Source of the DNA: Novosphingobium percolationis
GTDB lineage: Bacteria > Pseudomonadota > Alphaproteobacteria > Sphingomonadales > Sphingomonadaceae
Assembly: GCF_020179425.1 (NCBI RefSeq)
Contig: NZ_JAILYM010000003.1
Span: 1-64,000 of the forward strand
Reading direction: 5' to 3'
Length of the DNA: 64,000 nt
A model generated the notes under the pieces. The model was not told the DNA's origin. It searched no databases and saw only the letters and a program-made list of their open reading frames with translations. A program made the translations under genes and the position numbers. Of the stretch, positions 15,549-23,681 are shown piece after piece (within the stretch, counting starts at the first letter, position 1; each line of letters opens with the position of its first letter).

Positions 15549-16453
15549 GTTCTGGGTTTGGGCGTGATCTGTCGGATCAGGCCTTCCTGCGCGACATTGG
15601 CGACCAGCCGTCCATCCTGCGTGTAGATGCGCCCGCGGTTGAATCCGCGCGCGCGGCCCGCCCAGGGGCTGTCGCAGGTGTAGAGCAGCCATTCGTCGGC
15701 GCGGAAATCGTCATGATACCAGATCGCATGGTCGAGGCTGGCGCTCATCAGCGTGCCCTTGGGCCAGCTCAGTTCCTCGTGCGGCATCGTGCAGGTGCCC
15801 AGCAGCGTCATGTCGCTGGCATAGGCGAGCACGGCGCGGTGGATCTTGGGATCATCGGGCAGGGGGGCGGCCGAGCGGAACCAGACGTGGCTGATTGCCT
15901 CGCGCGCGTCTTCGCGCACCCAGCGACCGGGATCGACCGGGCGCATCTCGATCGGTCGCTGGCGCACGTGTTCGCGGAAGGTGCGGCCCGCCGCCTCGGC
16001 AGCACGGCGGCGCAGCGTCACTTCGTTTTCCAGCGCTTCGGGCGCGGGCACGTCGGGCATCGCGTCCTGGTGGTGGACGCCCGGCTCGCGCTTGTGGAAC
16101 GAGGCGAGCATGTTGAGGATCGTCTGCCCCTGCTGGCTGGCGACGATGCGCCGGTTGGAGAAGCTGCCGCCGTCGAGGTCACGCTCGACGCGGAAGTCGA
16201 TCTCGTAGTCCTCGTTGCCCCCGCGCACGAAATAGGCGTGGAGCGAATGGACAGGGCGATCTGCCGCGACGGTCAGTTCGGCCGCGGCCAGCGCCTGCCC
16301 GATCACCTGCCCGCCGAACACGCGCCCCACGCCGCCCTTCTTGCGCCGCCCCCGGAAACGGTCGCCGCCGCGATCCTCGACATCGAGCAGTTCGAGCAGG
16401 TCGGCGACGAGTTGTTCGGGCGACAGGGCGGGGGCAGGGGAATCGTTGCTCAT
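15545..16453 (-). CDS. tesB: Acyl-CoA thioesterase II (TesB family)
   Basis: The product has 302 residues. The ATG at 16453 begins MSNDSPAP, and the longer frame upstream overlaps mscS and is not coding. Two hot-dog domains are visible, with the TesB signatures FGGQVIGQAL near the N terminus, the catalytic-region SLDHAIWYH and NVAQEGLIR near the C terminus. The enzyme hydrolyses acyl-CoAs to free acid and CoA in the cytoplasm. It is the last gene of a probable metC-mscS-tesB unit, with 37 bases between mscS and tesB. Its stop is shared with the convergent redox-enzyme gene in a CTAG palindrome. Confidence 0.92.
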   Translation of the reverse strand: MSNDSPAPALSPEQLVADLLELLDVEDRGGDRFRGRRKKGGVGRVFGGQVIGQALAAAELTVAADRPVHSLHAYFVRGGNEDYEIDFRVERDLDGGSFSNRRIVASQQGQTILNMLASFHKREPGVHHQDAMPDVPAPEALENEVTLRRRAAEAAGRTFREHVRQRPIEMRPVDPGRWVREDAREAISHVWFRSAAPLPDDPKIHRAVLAYASDMTLLGTCTMPHEELSWPKGTLMSASLDHAIWYHDDFRADEWLLYTCDSPWAGRARGFNRGRIYTQDGRLVANVAQEGLIRQITPKPRT

Positions 16454-16490
16454 TGCAACCCGATGGTACGACTTTCCGTTTCCGTCAACG

Positions 16491-17423
16491 TCAATCTGTG
16501 GCGGGCCGTTCGGCGAGAATGCGGGCGACGGCGCGCAGGCCGTCCGAATCGCGCAAGTGCACGTCCGATTGCGGGAAGGGGATCTCCACCCCCTGCTGGC
16601 GGAACAGGTGCCACGCGGCCTTGAGCACTTCGGACCGCACGTTGCCCACGCCCATTTCGGGGTCGTCGATCCAGCACACCACCTGCATCTCGATCGCGCT
16701 GGGGCCGAAGGCGGACAGCAGCACGCCGGGCGCCGGCTTCTGCAACACGCGCGGGGCCGATCGCGCGGCTTCGAGCAGCAGGCGTTCGGCAAGGTCGATG
16801 TCGCTGCCATAGGCCACGCCCACGGGGATCGAGATCGCCACCTCGCGTGAGGAATAGGACCAGTTTTCCACCTGGCTGGTCATCAGGATCTCGTTCGGGA
16901 TCAGGTATTCACGGTTGTCGCGCGTCGTCACCGAAACCGCGCGCAGCCCGATCTTCTTGACCTCGCCGAAGGTGTTGCCCTTGCCGTCGCTCACTGCCAC
17001 CACGTCGCCCGGCTTGATCGAACGGTCCATCAGCAGGATGATTCCGGCGATCATGTTGCCGAAGGTCTTCTGCAGGCCGAAACCGATGGCGAGGCCGAAC
17101 GCGCCCGAAAATACCGTCAGCGCGGTCAGGCTGATCCCCAGCACGTCGATCGCGGTGAAGAAGGCGAGCGCCCACACCGCCAGGGTGACGAGCTTTTCGG
17201 TCAGCACCTTCTGCGTGGGGTCGAGCGAACTGACGCGGCGCACCATGATCCTGCCGATCCGCGCCGCTAGCCGCGCACCATAGAAGGTGCACAGCACGAC
17301 GAAGACCATCCACAAGGCGTTGAGTAGCGAGATGTGGTAGTGGCCGATATCGATCGAGACGGAGTCGATCGCGTCGCGCGCCTCCCTCAGCGCGCGGGCC
17401 ACGTCGCGAAGCTGGCGGTTCAT
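16491..17423 (-). CDS. Small-conductance mechanosensitive channel (MscS family)
   Basis: The product has 310 residues. An N-terminal amphipathic segment precedes three predicted membrane helices (about 30-50, 75-95 and 100-125). The third carries the MscS pore signature GLAIGFGLQKTFGNMIAG. The beta domain follows (IKPGDVV, TTRDNREYLIPN, NWSYSSREV). The channel opens under membrane tension to release solutes during osmotic downshock. The start codon overlaps the stop of metC in an ATGA, so translation is probably coupled to that gene. Confidence 0.92.
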   Translation of the reverse strand: MNRQLRDVARALREARDAIDSVSIDIGHYHISLLNALWMVFVVLCTFYGARLAARIGRIMVRRVSSLDPTQKVLTEKLVTLAVWALAFFTAIDVLGISLTALTVFSGAFGLAIGFGLQKTFGNMIAGIILLMDRSIKPGDVVAVSDGKGNTFGEVKKIGLRAVSVTTRDNREYLIPNEILMTSQVENWSYSSREVAISIPVGVAYGSDIDLAERLLLEAARSAPRVLQKPAPGVLLSAFGPSAIEMQVVCWIDDPEMGVGNVRSEVLKAAWHLFRQQGVEIPFPQSDVHLRDSDGLRAVARILAERPATD

Positions 17424-18652
17424 TGCACCGCGCTCCACGCCGACAGGCCGTGATCGAGATCGGCGATCAGGTCGGCGGTGTCTTCCAGCCCGATCGACAG
17501 GCGTATGCCGAAGCGATCGGTCTCGGCCATGCCGGGCAGCGGCCAGCGCGATGCGGTGCGGATCGCGGCGGGATCGACCGGCGTGGCAAGGCTTTCGAAC
17601 CCGCCCCATGAAAAGCCGATGCCGAAAAGCGACAGCGTGTCGATCAGTGCGTCGCGCGCCTCGGACGTGCCGCCCTTCAGCACGAAGCTGAACAGGCCAC
17701 AGCCGCCAGTGAAATCGCGTTTCCATAGATCGTGGCCAAGCGAGCCGGGCAGCATCGGGCACAGCACGCGCGCCACTTCGGGCCGTGCGGCAAGCCATTC
17801 GGCGATGGCGAGCGCGGATTTCGTCTCCGCATCCAGCCGCAAGTGCATCGTGCGCAGCCCGCGCAGCATCAGCGATGCATCGTCGGGCGAGACGACATTG
17901 CCCAGCCCCTGCGCGCGCAGGCGCAGGCGGCGATACCAGTCCTTGCCAGCGGTGGCGCTGCCCATCATGCAGTCCGAATGGCCGGAGACGTGCTTGGTCA
18001 GGCTCATCACCGCAATGTCGGCGCCATGCTCCAGCGCGGCGAACCCCAGCGGCGAGGCCCAGGTGTTGTCGAGCACGGTGACGATGCCGCGGGCCTTCGC
18101 GATGGCGCAAAGCGCGGGCACGTCCTGCACTTCCATCGTCAGGCTGCCGGGGCTTTCGAGCAGGACGCAGCGCGTCTTTTCGCAGATGGCGGCTTCGAAG
18201 CTGGCGATGTCGGTGGGATCGAACCAGCGCGTGGTCACGCCGAAATCGGAGAGCAATCCCCGCCCCATGACCCGGCTCGGCTCATAGGCGTTGTCGGTCA
18301 TCAGCAGCACGTCGCCGGGGCGCAGCACGGTCAGCAGCACGCCCGCGATGGCCGCGACGCCCGAGGGATATAGCACGGTGCCGACCGCGCCCGGCTCGAG
18401 GCTGGTCAGCGCATCGGCCAGCGCCCACTGCGTCGGTGCGCCGCGACGGCCATAGTAGAACAGGCCGTCCTCGTTGGCGGGATGCGCGCGCAGCGCGGCC
18501 ATGTCGGGATAGAGATGCGTGCTGGCGCGCCATACAGGGGGGCTGACCACGGCGGAGGGATGGCCGGGCGTGCCGGTCCATTCGGGGCGGCGTCCGGCCC
18601 CTGCAAGGCGGGTGCCGGGGCCTTTCGGCGTATCGTCGTCGGGGGCGCTCAT
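17420..18652 (-). CDS. metC: Cystathionine beta-lyase (PLP-dependent)
   Basis: The product has 410 residues from the ATG at 18652. An in-frame TTG 36 bases upstream is less likely. The Cys/Met-metabolism PLP fold is clear: YYGRRGAPT (phosphate-contact Tyr/Arg), YPSGVAAIAG, LDNTWASPL and the lysine in SLTKHVSGHSD that binds PLP. The enzyme cleaves cystathionine to homocysteine, pyruvate and ammonia in methionine biosynthesis. The closely related gamma-synthases and gamma-lyases cannot be fully excluded by eye, but the N-terminal pattern fits alphaproteobacterial MetC. It is first in the metC-mscS-tesB run and overlaps mscS by ATGA. Confidence 0.88.
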   Translation of the reverse strand: MSAPDDDTPKGPGTRLAGAGRRPEWTGTPGHPSAVVSPPVWRASTHLYPDMAALRAHPANEDGLFYYGRRGAPTQWALADALTSLEPGAVGTVLYPSGVAAIAGVLLTVLRPGDVLLMTDNAYEPSRVMGRGLLSDFGVTTRWFDPTDIASFEAAICEKTRCVLLESPGSLTMEVQDVPALCAIAKARGIVTVLDNTWASPLGFAALEHGADIAVMSLTKHVSGHSDCMMGSATAGKDWYRRLRLRAQGLGNVVSPDDASLMLRGLRTMHLRLDAETKSALAIAEWLAARPEVARVLCPMLPGSLGHDLWKRDFTGGCGLFSFVLKGGTSEARDALIDTLSLFGIGFSWGGFESLATPVDPAAIRTASRWPLPGMAETDRFGIRLSIGLEDTADLIADLDHGLSAWSAVQ

Positions 18653-18707
18653 GGGGCTGGGTGAAGCAGGATTGCCGTGCTTTGCCAAGGGTCGGGACGG
18701 AAAGGGA

Positions 18708-18853
18708 TTTCGCGCGAAGACGCAAAGATGGGGCGCGCACAGGTGCGGAAAGGGGGCGTTCCCGGCTGCAGGCCGGTCTCACCTGCGGACAACGGTCGGA
18801 CGGAAATGCGGCTTCGCGGCGTAAGCCCTTCTTCTTTGCGCCTTTGCGCGAAA
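18708..18853. repeat. 146-base element with 21-base inverted terminal repeats (MITE-like)
   Basis: The left arm 18708-18728 and the reverse complement of the right arm 18833-18853 match at 19 of 21 positions (TTTCGCGC..AAG.CGCAAAGA). No coding frame lies between them. It sits between the 3' end of sseA and the start of metC. It may be a non-autonomous mobile element or a long-stem extragenic palindrome, and may also help end sseA transcription. Confidence 0.65.
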
Positions 18854-18858
18854 CGAAT

Positions 18859-19707
18859 CTAACGCGCCGGGCCGGTTTCCTTGGGCGTCGCCGGGTCCGA
18901 ACCCCATTCCGCCCACGAACCATCGTAAAGCGCCACGTCGTGCTTGCCCAAAAGGTGCAGGGCGAAGATCACCACGTTGGCAGTCATGCCCGATCCGCAC
19001 GTGGTGATGATCGGCCGGTCGAGATCGACGCCCGCCGTTTCGAACGCTGCGCGCAACTGCTCGGGCTTTTTCCATGTGCCATCGGGCGCGAACAGGCTGG
19101 CATAGGGCACGTTGCGTGCGCCGGGAATGTGGCCGCAATCGAGGCCGGGGCGGCTTTCCGGAACGTCGCCGGTGAAGCGGCCCGCGCCGCGCGCATCGAC
19201 TATCTGCGCCGCCTGGCTTTGGAGGTTGGCGAGCACGTCGGCCTTGTTGCGCACGCCCGATTCATCGCTCCACACCGTGAAATGGCGGTGGCGAAGGGTG
19301 TGTTTGCCCTGCGCGCAGGGACGGCCTTCTGCCTTCCACTTGGCGATGCCGCCATCGAGCAGGGCGACGTTCTGCGCGCCGAACATGGTCAGCATGAACC
19401 ACGCGCGGGTGGACGTGCGGATCGGGCTGTCGTCGTAAAGGACGATGCGGCTGCCATCGCCAAGGCCGAGGCTCTGCATCCGGCTGGCGAATTTTTCGGC
19501 GCTGGGCAGGGTGTTGTCGAACGGCGCATTGGTGTCGACCAGATGGGCGATGTCCATGAACACCGCGCCGGGGATGTGGCAGGCCTCGTACTCAAGGCTT
19601 GCGTTGCGCGCGTGTTCGGGAAGAAATGCGCTCGCATCGACCACCCGAAGGTCGCTCGCGCCCATTTCGTCCGCGAGCCACTGGGTCGTGACCAACGAAT
19701 CCATCAT
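18859..19707 (-). CDS. sseA: 3-mercaptopyruvate sulfurtransferase
   Basis: The product has 282 residues with two rhodanese domains. The N-terminal domain (VVDASAFLP to LLDGGIAKW) lacks the catalytic Cys, as usual. The C-terminal domain carries CGSGMT, the six-residue active-site loop characteristic of mercaptopyruvate rather than thiosulfate sulfurtransferases. The enzyme transfers sulfur from 3-mercaptopyruvate to thiol acceptors in the cytoplasm. The next gene downstream, metC, is also a sulfur-amino-acid enzyme, but a MITE-like repeat lies between them, so co-transcription is uncertain. Confidence 0.92.
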   Translation of the reverse strand: MMDSLVTTQWLADEMGASDLRVVDASAFLPEHARNASLEYEACHIPGAVFMDIAHLVDTNAPFDNTLPSAEKFASRMQSLGLGDGSRIVLYDDSPIRTSTRAWFMLTMFGAQNVALLDGGIAKWKAEGRPCAQGKHTLRHRHFTVWSDESGVRNKADVLANLQSQAAQIVDARGAGRFTGDVPESRPGLDCGHIPGARNVPYASLFAPDGTWKKPEQLRAAFETAGVDLDRPIITTCGSGMTANVVIFALHLLGKHDVALYDGSWAEWGSDPATPKETGPAR

Positions 19708-19813
19708 CTGCTCCTGCCTGCGTGTTCCCGGACCGTCTTTGCGGACTCGGGAACGACCAGACTAACCTCGCCGGGCGGGAGCGTCGACCCCCGAAACGGT
19801 CGGGAGCGGAGTG

Positions 19814-20995
19814 TTACGAGACCGGCAGCGCGAGCGCGCGCTGGCCGAGATCGGCCCAGGTGCGCGGGCCAAGGTCAAGCCTGAAGGGCTGGAGCCGGTC
19901 GGCGGTCGGCGTGCTTTCCTGACCGACCATGTAGGCCGCACGCGCATGGATGGCGCCGCCTGCGGGGGTACTGGCCCAGGCATCGAACCGGGCGAGCGGT
20001 ACGAACAGCGCCGCCTCGCCCGCGCGGATCGGGGTGACGGCGGTGAGCGGCAGGCGCATTTCGCCGGGCAGCGCCAGTTCCGCGCCGGGTTCGAGCCGGT
20101 CGATGTGGTGGATCGGCGGCAGGTCCGGTCCGGCGAGGCCGAGTTGTTCGTCGATCGGCTTGGAGGCGTGCGCAGCGGTCATGTCGCCGTTGATGGCGAT
20201 GTCGGTGAGGGGTTCGGTTCCCCGGTTCAGCGCAACAAGGCGGTAGGTGAGCGTGGTGTTGACCAGCGTGGCCGACATCCGCGTCGCTTCGAGCCGCAGT
20301 TCCAGCGGATCGGCCACGGGCTGGCGCAGCGGAATGGGGGCGGGCGGAACCGGCGCCGGGGCAGGGGCGGGCGCTGGTTCAGCGCGCGGCGCGGGTGTGG
20401 GCGCAGGTGTCGGCCCGGGGGCAGGCTCGGGTTCGGGCACAACGATCGTCGGGACGATGACCGCGCGACGACGACGCCAGAACAGCAGCGCGGCGATGAT
20501 GGCAGCCACGGCCACGGCAATGCCCGCCGCCAGCGGACGCCAGTCCTCGCCAGCATCGGTGGTATTGACCGGCGGCGTGTCGGACATCGGCGCAACGCTC
20601 GGCTCGGGCGTCGGCGGGACGGTCGCGGCGGGCGGTGCGACGTCGGGCGACGGTCCCGCCACCGGCGTCGGGCTCGGGCCGGGGGCGGGCGCGGCGGCGG
20701 TATCCGGCGCGCGCGGGATTGCGCGCGGGCGGGGCGTCGGCTTGGCCGGTGCAACGGTGGGCGTCGGGATCGCGATCTGTGGGGGCGGCGCCGGGGTCGG
20801 TGCTGCCGAAGGCGACGCGGCCACCGTCGGCGCAGGCGCGCCCTCCTCGACCGGTCCTGCGGCGCGCGGGGCGGGGCTTGGGCTTGCAGGCGGCAGCTGG
20901 TAGTCGCTCGCCGGCTGCGCGCCCGCCAGCGTCGGGGCGAGCAGAAAGGCCGCCATCAGGCCCGCTTTACCCAGCGCGGTGCGCTCCCCTGCCAC
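19814..20995 (-). CDS. Proline/alanine-rich secreted protein with internal membrane helix, function unknown
   Basis: The product has 393 residues from a GTG at 20995 with GGGGAAG 8 bases upstream. An internal ATG at 20956 is the alternative. A signal peptide (hydrophobic core [14 protein letters not shown]) is followed by about 110 residues dominated by Pro, Ala and Thr. One membrane helix ([18 protein letters not shown]) then ends in four arginines. A second Pro-rich linker leads to a C-terminal region of about 150 residues with alternating hydrophobics that looks like a beta-sandwich. With both a signal peptide and a helix before RRRR, the C-terminal domain would be cytoplasmic if the signal is cleaved. 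I do not recognise a family. Confidence 0.65.
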   Translation of the reverse strand: MAGERTALGKAGLMAAFLLAPTLAGAQPASDYQLPPASPSPAPRAAGPVEEGAPAPTVAASPSAAPTPAPPPQIAIPTPTVAPAKPTPRPRAIPRAPDTAAAPAPGPSPTPVAGPSPDVAPPAATVPPTPEPSVAPMSDTPPVNTTDAGEDWRPLAAGIAVAVAAIIAALLFWRRRRAVIVPTIVVPEPEPAPGPTPAPTPAPRAEPAPAPAPAPVPPAPIPLRQPVADPLELRLEATRMSATLVNTTLTYRLVALNRGTEPLTDIAINGDMTAAHASKPIDEQLGLAGPDLPPIHHIDRLEPGAELALPGEMRLPLTAVTPIRAGEAALFVPLARFDAWASTPAGGAIHARAAYMVGQESTPTADRLQPFRLDLGPRTWADLGQRALALPVS

Positions 20996-21147
20996 GTTCC
21001 GATCTTCCCCGTTTGCCAAGTCCTGTCCCGCCAAGGCGGGGGCGGGTGAATAGCGGCTTAATGGGCAAGGGGGAACCGCCGTCTTGCCTCTGTCGGGCGG
21101 CGGGTGCATGGGCTGCGGCATCATTGCATCACAGGAGCCAGCCCCTC

Positions 21148-21603
21148 ATGGCCGCCAACGGACCGCTGCACCTCGGGCAGACGAGCAGCCTTCCCGCCTC
21201 GCCCGATCAGGCGGTGCTTGATTACGTGCCCAACCCGCGCCCCGGCGCGCTCTATCTGGTGCGCTTCGTCAGCCCGGAATTCACCTCGCTGTGTCCGGTG
21301 ACCGGGCAGCCCGACTTCGCGCATATCGTGATTGACTACGTGCCCGATGAAACGATCGTTGAATCCAAGGCGCTCAAGCTGTTCCTCGGCTCGTTCCGGA
21401 ACCACGCAGGCTTCCACGAGGATTGCACCGTCGGCATTGGTCAGCGCCTGTTCGACGAGATGAAGCCCAAGTGGCTGCGCATCGGCGGCTACTGGTATCC
21501 GCGTGGCGGCATCCCGATCGACGTGTTCTGGCAATCGGGCATTCCGCCCGAAGGCTTGTGGCTGCCCGATCAGGGCGTGCCGTCCTATCGCGGGCGCGGT
21601 TGA
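21148..21603 (+). CDS. queF: PreQ1 synthase (NADPH-dependent 7-cyano-7-deazaguanine reductase)
   Basis: The product has 151 residues, the single-domain QueF length. The ATG at 21148 follows AGGAG by 11 bases. [12 protein letters not shown] contains the catalytic cysteine that forms the thioimide with preQ0. [14 protein letters not shown] is the QueF NADPH-binding motif, and HEDC follows. The enzyme reduces preQ0 to preQ1 in queuosine biosynthesis. It is divergent from the Pro-rich gene and ends two bases before the convergent gene's stop. No other queuosine gene is in the window. Confidence 0.95.
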   Translation: MAANGPLHLGQTSSLPASPDQAVLDYVPNPRPGALYLVRFVSPEFTSLCPVTGQPDFAHIVIDYVPDETIVESKALKLFLGSFRNHAGFHEDCTVGIGQRLFDEMKPKWLRIGGYWYPRGGIPIDVFWQSGIPPEGLWLPDQGVPSYRGRG

Positions 21604-21605
21604 GG

Positions 21606-22034
21606 CTACCAGCGTTCGTCCCAGCGGCGGCGGGTTTCGCGGTCAAGCCAGTGGCTGATCCGCATGAATTGCTCGCCCGTCTCGCGCGCCGCGCGCCAGT
21701 CGCGGTTGCGGCAGGCCCAGCGACCGCGGTCGTCCAGTCTGCGCAAGTCGTGGCGCACGCGCTCGGCCTCATCGCGCCGCAGGGATCCGTGCTGGCGCTC
21801 GCGCGCGACACGGCTGTCGAGGATCGCGAGGAAGCGACCATTGCAGGTGCGCTCGACGAGGATGCGGTCTCGCTCGCCCGGCGCATAGACGCTGCCGCCC
21901 GGAATGCCGCTGCCCCAGTTCGGGGTGCGCCAGTTGCCGCGCCAGTCCTGCATTTGCGCCTGCGCGCCCGTGGCGCCACCCGTGGTGAGCGCGATGGCGG
22001 TGAGCGTAGCGAAAAATCCTTGCCGCTTGTTCAT
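21606..22034 (-). CDS. Small secreted Arg/Trp-rich protein, function unknown
   Basis: The product has 142 residues. The ATG at 22034 has AGGGAG about 8 bases upstream and gives a clear signal peptide (hydrophobic core FFATLTAIALTTGGATGAQA). The mature part is rich in Arg, Trp and Asp (RDRILVERTCNGRF, RRLDDRGRWACRNRDW), with two cysteines that may form a disulfide in the periplasm. I recognise no domain. Its stop lies two bases from the stop of convergent queF, and its start faces the EamA gene. Confidence 0.65.
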   Translation of the reverse strand: MNKRQGFFATLTAIALTTGGATGAQAQMQDWRGNWRTPNWGSGIPGGSVYAPGERDRILVERTCNGRFLAILDSRVARERQHGSLRRDEAERVRHDLRRLDDRGRWACRNRDWRAARETGEQFMRISHWLDRETRRRWDERW

Positions 22035-22226
22035 GGTCCCACTCCCTGTCGGCAATCCCCATGGCCGAGCGCGTTCAGCATGCCTTGAGTCGCCACAAGG
22101 CAGCCTGAATGGCGTGTTAGATGTCGTTCAGGTCATGTTAGGTGCCGCTTGATCGGGCTGGCAATGGGGGCTGGTCCTAGTTAAGCGGTCAAGCAACTCC
22201 ATTTCGGAAAGCGAGCCGGACGACCG

Positions 22227-23108
22227 ATGCGACCCCGCGATTTTGCCGTGCTGGCGCTGGTCTGCGTGATCTGGGCGATGAGCAACGTACTCAGCCGCGT
22301 GGTCGTCGGGCAATGGATGGTCCCGCCGCTGTTCTTCGCCGCCGTGCGATTCGCTGTGGTGGTGCTGGTCACGCTGCCCTGGCTGCTGCCGATGCCGCGC
22401 CCGGCCTGGCGGATCGTACTTGTGGGGATGTTGATGGGCGGGGGCAATTTCGCCGTGTTGTTCATGGGCTTGCGCACCACGGCGCCCTCGCTGGCGGGGA
22501 TCGTGGTGCAATCGAGCGTGCCGATGACGACGCTGCTGTCGGTGCTGCTGCTGGGCGAGCGCATCCATTGGCGGCGAGGGCTTGGCATCACGCTGGCGCT
22601 GGTGGGTGTGCTGATCGTGGTGTGGCAGCCGGGGCTGCGGCTTTCGCCCGGCGTGCTCTACATCCTGGCGGCGGCGTTCTGCGGATCGCTGGGCGCGGTG
22701 ATGATGAAGCAGATGGACCAGGTCGCCCCGCTGCGGTTGCAGGCATGGGTGGCGCTGACCTCGCTTGCGCCGCTGGCTGCGTTTTCCGCGCTGTTCGAGC
22801 AGCACCAGTGGGCGCTGGCCACGGCGCACGGCTGGGCCTTCGTGGGCGCGGTGGCCTTTTCGGCGCTGGTCGTCTCGGTCTGCGCGCACACGGTCTATTA
22901 CTGGCTCATCAGCCGCTACGAGGCGAACCTGATCGCGCCGATGACGCTGATGACGCCGCTGGCCACGATCGGCCTCGGCTATGTCATCACCGGCGACAGG
23001 CTAGATGCGCGGATGCTGCTGGGCGCGGGCGTAGCGCTGTCGGGCGTGCTGATCGTCGCCCTGCGGCGCAGTAAGGCGCCGGTGGCCGAAGCCGTGGAGC
23101 ACTCCTGA
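22227..23108 (+). CDS. EamA/DMT-family transporter
   Basis: The product has 293 residues and about ten hydrophobic helices arranged as two EamA repeats. The first runs from FAVLALVCVIWAMSNVLSR to LVGVLIVVW, the second from LYILAAAFCGSLGAVMMK to SGVLIVAL. The glycine-rich GERI and TGDRL segments lie at matching places in each half. Such inner-membrane carriers often export amino acids or related metabolites, and the substrate here cannot be read. It ends 13 bases from the convergent Lrp-type gene. Confidence 0.88.
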   Translation: MRPRDFAVLALVCVIWAMSNVLSRVVVGQWMVPPLFFAAVRFAVVVLVTLPWLLPMPRPAWRIVLVGMLMGGGNFAVLFMGLRTTAPSLAGIVVQSSVPMTTLLSVLLLGERIHWRRGLGITLALVGVLIVVWQPGLRLSPGVLYILAAAFCGSLGAVMMKQMDQVAPLRLQAWVALTSLAPLAAFSALFEQHQWALATAHGWAFVGAVAFSALVVSVCAHTVYYWLISRYEANLIAPMTLMTPLATIGLGYVITGDRLDARMLLGAGVALSGVLIVALRRSKAPVAEAVEHS

Positions 23109-23121
23109 ACCCGCTTTGGGC

Positions 23122-23586
23122 CTACTCCTTCACCGTCTCCATCGCGACGAAGGTGGAGGTGTGCGCCACGTGCGGCAAGCTGGAGATCTTCTCGCCCAGC
23201 ACGGTGCGATAGCGGCGGATGTCGCTGGTGCGCACTTTCAGCAGGTAGTCGAAGCTGCTGGCGATCATGTGGCATTCCTCGATTTCGGGAATGCGCTGCA
23301 CGCCGGCGTTGAATTCGCGCAGCGCTTCGTCGCGGGTGTTCGACAGCTTCACTTCGGTGAAGGCGATATGGTCCATGCCCAGCTTGGCGCTGTCGACCAG
23401 CGCGGTGAAGCCCCGGATCACGCCGTGGTCGATCAACCGTTTGAGCCGGACCTGGCAGGGCGTCTTCGACAGGCCGACCTTTTCCGCCAGCGCGGTGACA
23501 GTCACGCGCCCATCGGCCAGCACCGCCGCGATGATCTTGCGATCGTATTCGTCCAATTCGACCGGATGAGGCGGGTTCTGTGGCAT
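23122..23586 (-). CDS. Lrp/AsnC-family regulator, probably controlling putA
   Basis: The product has 154 residues. An N-terminal winged helix-turn-helix (DEYDRKIIAAVLADGRVTV, then KVGLSKTPCQVRLKRL) is followed by the RAM/AsnC ligand-binding domain (HIAFTEVKL through SFDYLLKVRTSD). It is divergent from putA with 95 bases between the starts. That is the classic position of the proline-responsive activator PutR in alphaproteobacteria such as Rhodobacter and Agrobacterium. A palindrome in the shared region could be its operator. Proline responsiveness is inferred from position. Confidence 0.85.
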   Translation of the reverse strand: MPQNPPHPVELDEYDRKIIAAVLADGRVTVTALAEKVGLSKTPCQVRLKRLIDHGVIRGFTALVDSAKLGMDHIAFTEVKLSNTRDEALREFNAGVQRIPEIEECHMIASSFDYLLKVRTSDIRRYRTVLGEKISSLPHVAHTSTFVAMETVKE

Positions 23587-23636
23587 GATCGACCTTTCAG
23601 AGCGTCAAAATAAGTCGAAACGCAAATTCCGGCAAC

Positions 23637-23661
23637 GCTCAAAAGTCGGACTGACTTGAGC
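23637..23661. promoter_or_regulatory. Palindrome in the lrp-putA intergenic region, candidate operator
   Basis: The core AAGTC, five bases, GACTT is a perfect inverted repeat. The arms extend as GCTCAA(AA)GTC and GACTTGAGC with two extra adenines on the left. A further AAGTCGAAA half-site lies near 23612-23620. It lies 21-45 bases before putA. This fits an Lrp-type operator, though the binding protein is inferred. Confidence 0.5.
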
Positions 23662-23681
23662 CTTCGCGATATCCTGCGCGC

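Noticed and set aside
20996..21147. PreQ1 riboswitch ahead of queF
   Set aside because: The leader is short and G+C-rich. I could not fit a preQ1-I aptamer (stem, A-rich tail and pseudoknot) to it.
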